DNA of 64,000 nt, from NCBI RefSeq assembly GCF_030056795.1, contig NZ_JASHKQ010000001.1, positions 1,922,001 to 1,986,000 on the forward strand, given 5' to 3'. Made by a program: the position numbers and the translations under genes. The notes under the pieces were generated by a model. It was not told the DNA's origin, made no database searches, and saw only the letters and a list, made by a program, of their open reading frames with translations. Positions 61,032 to 64,000 of this stretch are shown here, one piece after another. Source of the DNA: Rhodococcus sp. IEGM 1381. GTDB lineage: Bacteria; Actinomycetota; Actinomycetes; Mycobacteriales; Mycobacteriaceae. Position 1 is the first letter of the stretch, and each line of letters starts with the position of its first letter.

Positions 61032-63512
61032 ATGAACACATTCCTCCAAGGCCTCGCGTCCCGTAAGAACTCTGCGTCCGACGCGCTGCTGGAAGGGCTC
61101 AATCCGCAGCAGCGTGAGGCCGTTGTACACACCGGATCGCCGCTGCTCATCGTGGCTGGAGCCGGTTCGGGCAAGACGGCGGTGCTGACGCGTCGTATCG
61201 CGTATCTGCTCGCCGAACGCGGGGTGTCGCCAGGTCAGATTCTGGCCATCACGTTCACCAACAAGGCCGCCGCAGAGATGCGCGAGCGAGTCGCCGGTCT
61301 GGTGGGACCGCGGGCTAATGCGATGTGGGTATCGACGTTCCACTCGAGTTGTGTGCGAATTCTGCGGGCGCAGGCGGCGTTGCTGCCGGGTCTGAATTCG
61401 AACTTCTCGATCTACGACGCCGACGACTCACGGCGATTGCTGACGATGATCTCCAAGGATCTGCAGATCGACACCAAGAAGTTCTCGGCGCGACTGCTGT
61501 CGACGGCGATCTCGAATCTGAAGAACGAGCTGATCGTGCCCGACAAGGCGGCCCTGGACGCCGACGGTGATCCCGCCGAACTGCCGCGGCTCGTCGCCAA
61601 GATCTACGGCATCTACCAGCAGCGGCTGCGCGCGGCCAATGCCATGGACTTCGACGACCTCATCGGCGAAACGGTGGGAATGCTGCAGGCCTTCCCTCAG
61701 GTGGCGCAGTACTACCGCCGCCGGTTCCGGCACGTTCTGGTCGACGAGTACCAGGACACCAACCACGCGCAGTACATGTTGGTCCGCGAACTGGTCGGCA
61801 CCCCCGATGCCGACGGCGCACTCGAAGGCACCGTCGCTCCGGGTGAGCTGTGCGTGGTGGGCGACGCAGATCAATCCATCTATGCCTTCCGTGGCGCGAC
61901 GATCCGCAACATCGAGGAATTCGAGCGCGACTACCCCGACGCGCGCACCATCTTGCTCGAGCAGAACTACCGATCGACGCAGAACATTCTCTCGGCCGCC
62001 AATGCCGTGATCTCACGCAACACCGGCCGACGCGAGAAGAAGTTGTGGACCGACACCGGCGAAGGCGAGCTGATCGTCGGCTATGTCGCAGACAACGAGC
62101 ACGACGAGGCGTCGTTCGTGGCTTCGGAGATCGATCGACTCGTCGACGGCAAAGACGTGCGCTTCGACGAGGTAGCGGTGTTCTATCGAACCAACAACTC
62201 CTCGCGTGCGCTCGAGGAGATCTTCATTCGACTCGGTCTGCCCTACAAGGTCGTCGGCGGCGTCCGGTTCTACGAGCGCAAGGAAGTCCGGGACCTGGTT
62301 GCGTATCTGCGGGTGCTGTCCAACGAGGACGACACCGTCAGCATGCGACGCATCCTGAACACCCCGCGCCGAGGTATCGGCGATCGTGCCGAGGCGTGTG
62401 TCGCCGTCCACGCGGAGCAACGTGACATCAGCTTCTCGCGCGCCCTGCACGACGCGGCTGCGGGCAAGGTGGCGTTGCTCAACTCTCGGCAGCAGAAGCT
62501 GATCGCACAGTTCATGGAACTGCTCGACGAACTGCGTGCCGTACTCACCGCGACCGACGGCGACGGAAACGACATCGCGGATATCGGCGATGTCGTCGAA
62601 GCCGTTCTCGACCGCACGGGCTACCGCGCCGAACTCGAAGCCAGCAGTGACCCGCAGGACGGTGCGCGGCTCGATAACCTCAACGAACTCGTCAGTGTGG
62701 CAAGGGAGTTCACGTCAGAGGCGCGAAACCAAGCCGCGGTGGCGGAAGAGGCGCTCGAGACAGGCGACGACCGAAGCGAGGACGACGGCGGCGTCGACGG
62801 GTTGGCCGAACCCGGTTCGCTAGCTGCGTTCCTCGAACGGGTCTCCCTGGTGGCCGATACCGATCAGATTCCCGACTCCGGCACCGGAGTCGTCACATTG
62901 ATGACGCTGCACACCGCGAAAGGCCTGGAGTTTCCGGTCGTTTTCGTGACGGGTTGGGAGGACGGCCAATTCCCGCACATGCGAGCACTGGGTGACCCCA
63001 ACGAACTGTCCGAGGAACGCCGCCTGGCCTACGTGGGTATCACGCGCGCACGGCAGCGGCTCTACCTCACGCGCGCGATCATGCGGTCGGCGTGGGGCCA
63101 GCCCATCGCGAACCCGGAATCTCGATTCCTGCAAGAAGTTCCGCAACACCTGATCGATTGGCGACGTGAGGATCCCGGCACCGGGGGCGGCCGCGCGATC
63201 GGGGGTGGCAGATCCGGCAGCTACGGCTCGAACAGTTACGGCTCTGGCGGCGGGTACGGCTCCGGTGGTTATGGCTCAGGCGGCTCCTCGTCACGCGGCC
63301 AGGGCTCGTCGCCCAGCTTCGGTGCCGCCAAGGGGCGCAATTCCAATCTCGTTCTTGCCGTGGGGGATCGAGTCAGTCACGACAAATATGGACTGGGTAC
63401 GGTGCTTGAATCGACCGGTGCCGGAATCAAAGCGATGGTCCTGATCGACTTCGGTTCGGCCGGCCGCGTCAAGATGATGCTCATCGGTGGCGTGCCGATG
63501 ACCAAGCTGTAG
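61032..63512 (+). CDS. pcrA: ATP-dependent DNA helicase PcrA/UvrD1
   Basis: This 826-residue superfamily 1A helicase unwinds DNA in nucleotide excision repair and replication restart. Motifs are Q (LNPQQREAV), I (VAGAGSGKT), II (VDEYQDTN), III (VVGDADQSIYAFRGA), IV (ILLEQNYRST), V (LMTLHTAKGLEFPVVFVTGW) and VI (EERRLAYVGITRAR). A long Gly/Ser/Tyr-rich linker (residues 717-765, GGGYGSGGYGSGGSSS) precedes the C-terminal Tudor-like RNA-polymerase/Ku interaction domain (VGDRVSHDKYGLGTVLESTG). Position after chorismate mutase matches Rv0949. It is followed by a terminator. Confidence 0.95.
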   Translation: MNTFLQGLASRKNSASDALLEGLNPQQREAVVHTGSPLLIVAGAGSGKTAVLTRRIAYLLAERGVSPGQILAITFTNKAAAEMRERVAGLVGPRANAMWVSTFHSSCVRILRAQAALLPGLNSNFSIYDADDSRRLLTMISKDLQIDTKKFSARLLSTAISNLKNELIVPDKAALDADGDPAELPRLVAKIYGIYQQRLRAANAMDFDDLIGETVGMLQAFPQVAQYYRRRFRHVLVDEYQDTNHAQYMLVRELVGTPDADGALEGTVAPGELCVVGDADQSIYAFRGATIRNIEEFERDYPDARTILLEQNYRSTQNILSAANAVISRNTGRREKKLWTDTGEGELIVGYVADNEHDEASFVASEIDRLVDGKDVRFDEVAVFYRTNNSSRALEEIFIRLGLPYKVVGGVRFYERKEVRDLVAYLRVLSNEDDTVSMRRILNTPRRGIGDRAEACVAVHAEQRDISFSRALHDAAAGKVALLNSRQQKLIAQFMELLDELRAVLTATDGDGNDIADIGDVVEAVLDRTGYRAELEASSDPQDGARLDNLNELVSVAREFTSEARNQAAVAEEALETGDDRSEDDGGVDGLAEPGSLAAFLERVSLVADTDQIPDSGTGVVTLMTLHTAKGLEFPVVFVTGWEDGQFPHMRALGDPNELSEERRLAYVGITRARQRLYLTRAIMRSAWGQPIANPESRFLQEVPQHLIDWRREDPGTGGGRAIGGGRSGSYGSNSYGSGGGYGSGGYGSGGSSSRGQGSSPSFGAAKGRNSNLVLAVGDRVSHDKYGLGTVLESTGAGIKAMVLIDFGSAGRVKMMLIGGVPMTKL

Positions 63513-63530
63513 AAGCGCCGACAACGCGAA

Positions 63531-63566
63531 AGCCGGGCCCTGCGAAAGCGGGGTCCGGCTTGTTGT
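63531..63566. terminator. Hairpin terminator after pcrA
   Basis: AGCCGGGCCC (63531-63540) pairs with GGGTCCGGCT (63551-63560), with one G-T wobble and a ten-base loop, and is followed by TTGTTG-type sequence. It lies between pcrA and the convergent M23 peptidase gene. Confidence 0.75.
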
Positions 63567-63584
63567 GCAGTAGTGGAAGTGAAC

Positions 63585-64000
63585 TCAGTCCATTTCGGGT
63601 CCGAGGGAGATCCCTCGGGAGGCGAGCCAGGGGAGCGGGTCGATCTTGACTTCGCCCGGGAGGTGGACCTCGAAGTGCAGGTGCGGTCCGGTGGAGAAGC
63701 CGCGGTTGCCCATGGTGGCGATCTGGTCTCCCGCCATGACGTCTTGACCGACCGAGACCGTAGTGGTGTCGACGTGGCCGTAGACGGTGATCGTGCCGTC
63801 GGCGTGCTGTACACGTACCCACATACCGAAGCCTGCAGCCGGACCGGAGTCGATGACCTTGCCGTCGGCAACAGCGTAGATCGGAGTTCCGATGGCGTTG
63901 GCGACGTCGACACCGGCATGCAGAACGCCCCAGCGTGTGCCGAAGTTGGAGGTGTAGGTGCCCTGCGCGGGGAGAGCGAACAGCGGCCGGCGGGCGGCTG
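63585..64000 (-). CDS. M23 (LytM-type) peptidase, 5' part cut by the window edge
   Basis: The minus-strand frame is open from the window edge to the stop at 63585, so 138 residues of the C-terminal part are visible. It shows the M23 zinc site: HAGVDVANAIGTPIYAVADG (His-x3-Asp) and the HxH of GPHLHFEVHLPG. The family consists of peptidoglycan endopeptidases or inactive LytM factors; here both metal-binding motifs are intact. It corresponds to Rv0950c after uvrD1. The N-terminus, including any signal peptide, is outside the window. Confidence 0.88.
   Translation of the reverse strand, partial: AARRPLFALPAQGTYTSNFGTRWGVLHAGVDVANAIGTPIYAVADGKVIDSGPAAGFGMWVRVQHADGTITVYGHVDTTTVSVGQDVMAGDQIATMGNRGFSTGPHLHFEVHLPGEVKIDPLPWLASRGISLGPEMD

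Overview
The window is 64 kb of GC-rich, gene-dense actinobacterial chromosome. Its gene content and order point to a mycolic-acid actinomycete, most likely Rhodococcus or Rhodococcoides. Several blocks match Mycobacterium tuberculosis by recognised family and order: UlaG-like hydrolase, ctpE and Rv0909-like antitoxin (Rv0906-Rv0909 region); Fpg-like, SDR, pgi, chorismate mutase, pcrA/uvrD1 and M23 peptidase (Rv0944-Rv0950c region); dfrA-thyA; sigD/shbA; and the Rv2326c-Rv2325c ECF transporter. Species assignment is inference. Many genes start at GTG or ATG with a TANNNT-like hexamer 6-8 bases upstream and no Shine-Dalgarno sequence, as in leaderless mycobacterial and rhodococcal transcripts.

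Layout. 1-6.2 kb: end of an exported protein gene, alpha/beta hydrolase, SigD-type sigma factor, NCS1 permease, htpG. 6.2-19.6 kb: metallo-hydrolase, ctpE and an Rv0909-type antitoxin; then a 9 kb block with a CPA1 antiporter, lipoprotein lipase, LytS/LytTR two-component system and two DUF485-plus-symporter modules (the second resembling MctB-MctC); then the Rv0910-type partner of the antitoxin. 19.7-24.3 kb: two paralogous membrane-anchored solute-binding/VWA proteins flank a gene for a proton-pumping-type microbial rhodopsin. 24.3-30 kb: two-gene ECF transporter, MFS transporter, RhlE-like RNA helicase. 30-36.4 kb: DUF222-HNH protein with an SOS-like box, tRNA-Arg(CCT), FtsX/LolD-type ABC transporter, PucR regulator.

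36.7-43.4 kb: desaturase-family protein with altered iron ligands, universal stress protein, cupin, dfrA-thyA, Fpg-like glycosylase, type B carboxylesterase, MOSC protein. 43.5-49.2 kb: a probable catabolic unit (CoA-transferase, HMG-CoA-lyase-like enzyme, D-2-hydroxyacid dehydrogenase, IclR regulator, small membrane ORF, APC permease). 49.2-56 kb: flavoprotein oxidoreductase, SDR, DUF2630, and a TetR-controlled divergent acyl-CoA locus. 56-64 kb: an AbiEi/DUF559-like gene bracketed by related hairpins, pgi, succinate-semialdehyde dehydrogenase, chorismate mutase, pcrA and a truncated M23 peptidase.

There is no CRISPR array, prophage, insertion sequence or rRNA. The observations most worth following are the VWA-rhodopsin-VWA locus, the separated Rv0909/Rv0910 pair, the paired hairpins around the AbiEi-like gene, the SOS box at the HNH gene, the desaturase-family protein lacking two iron-ligand glutamates, and the palindromic operators at 27.1 and 53.77 kb.
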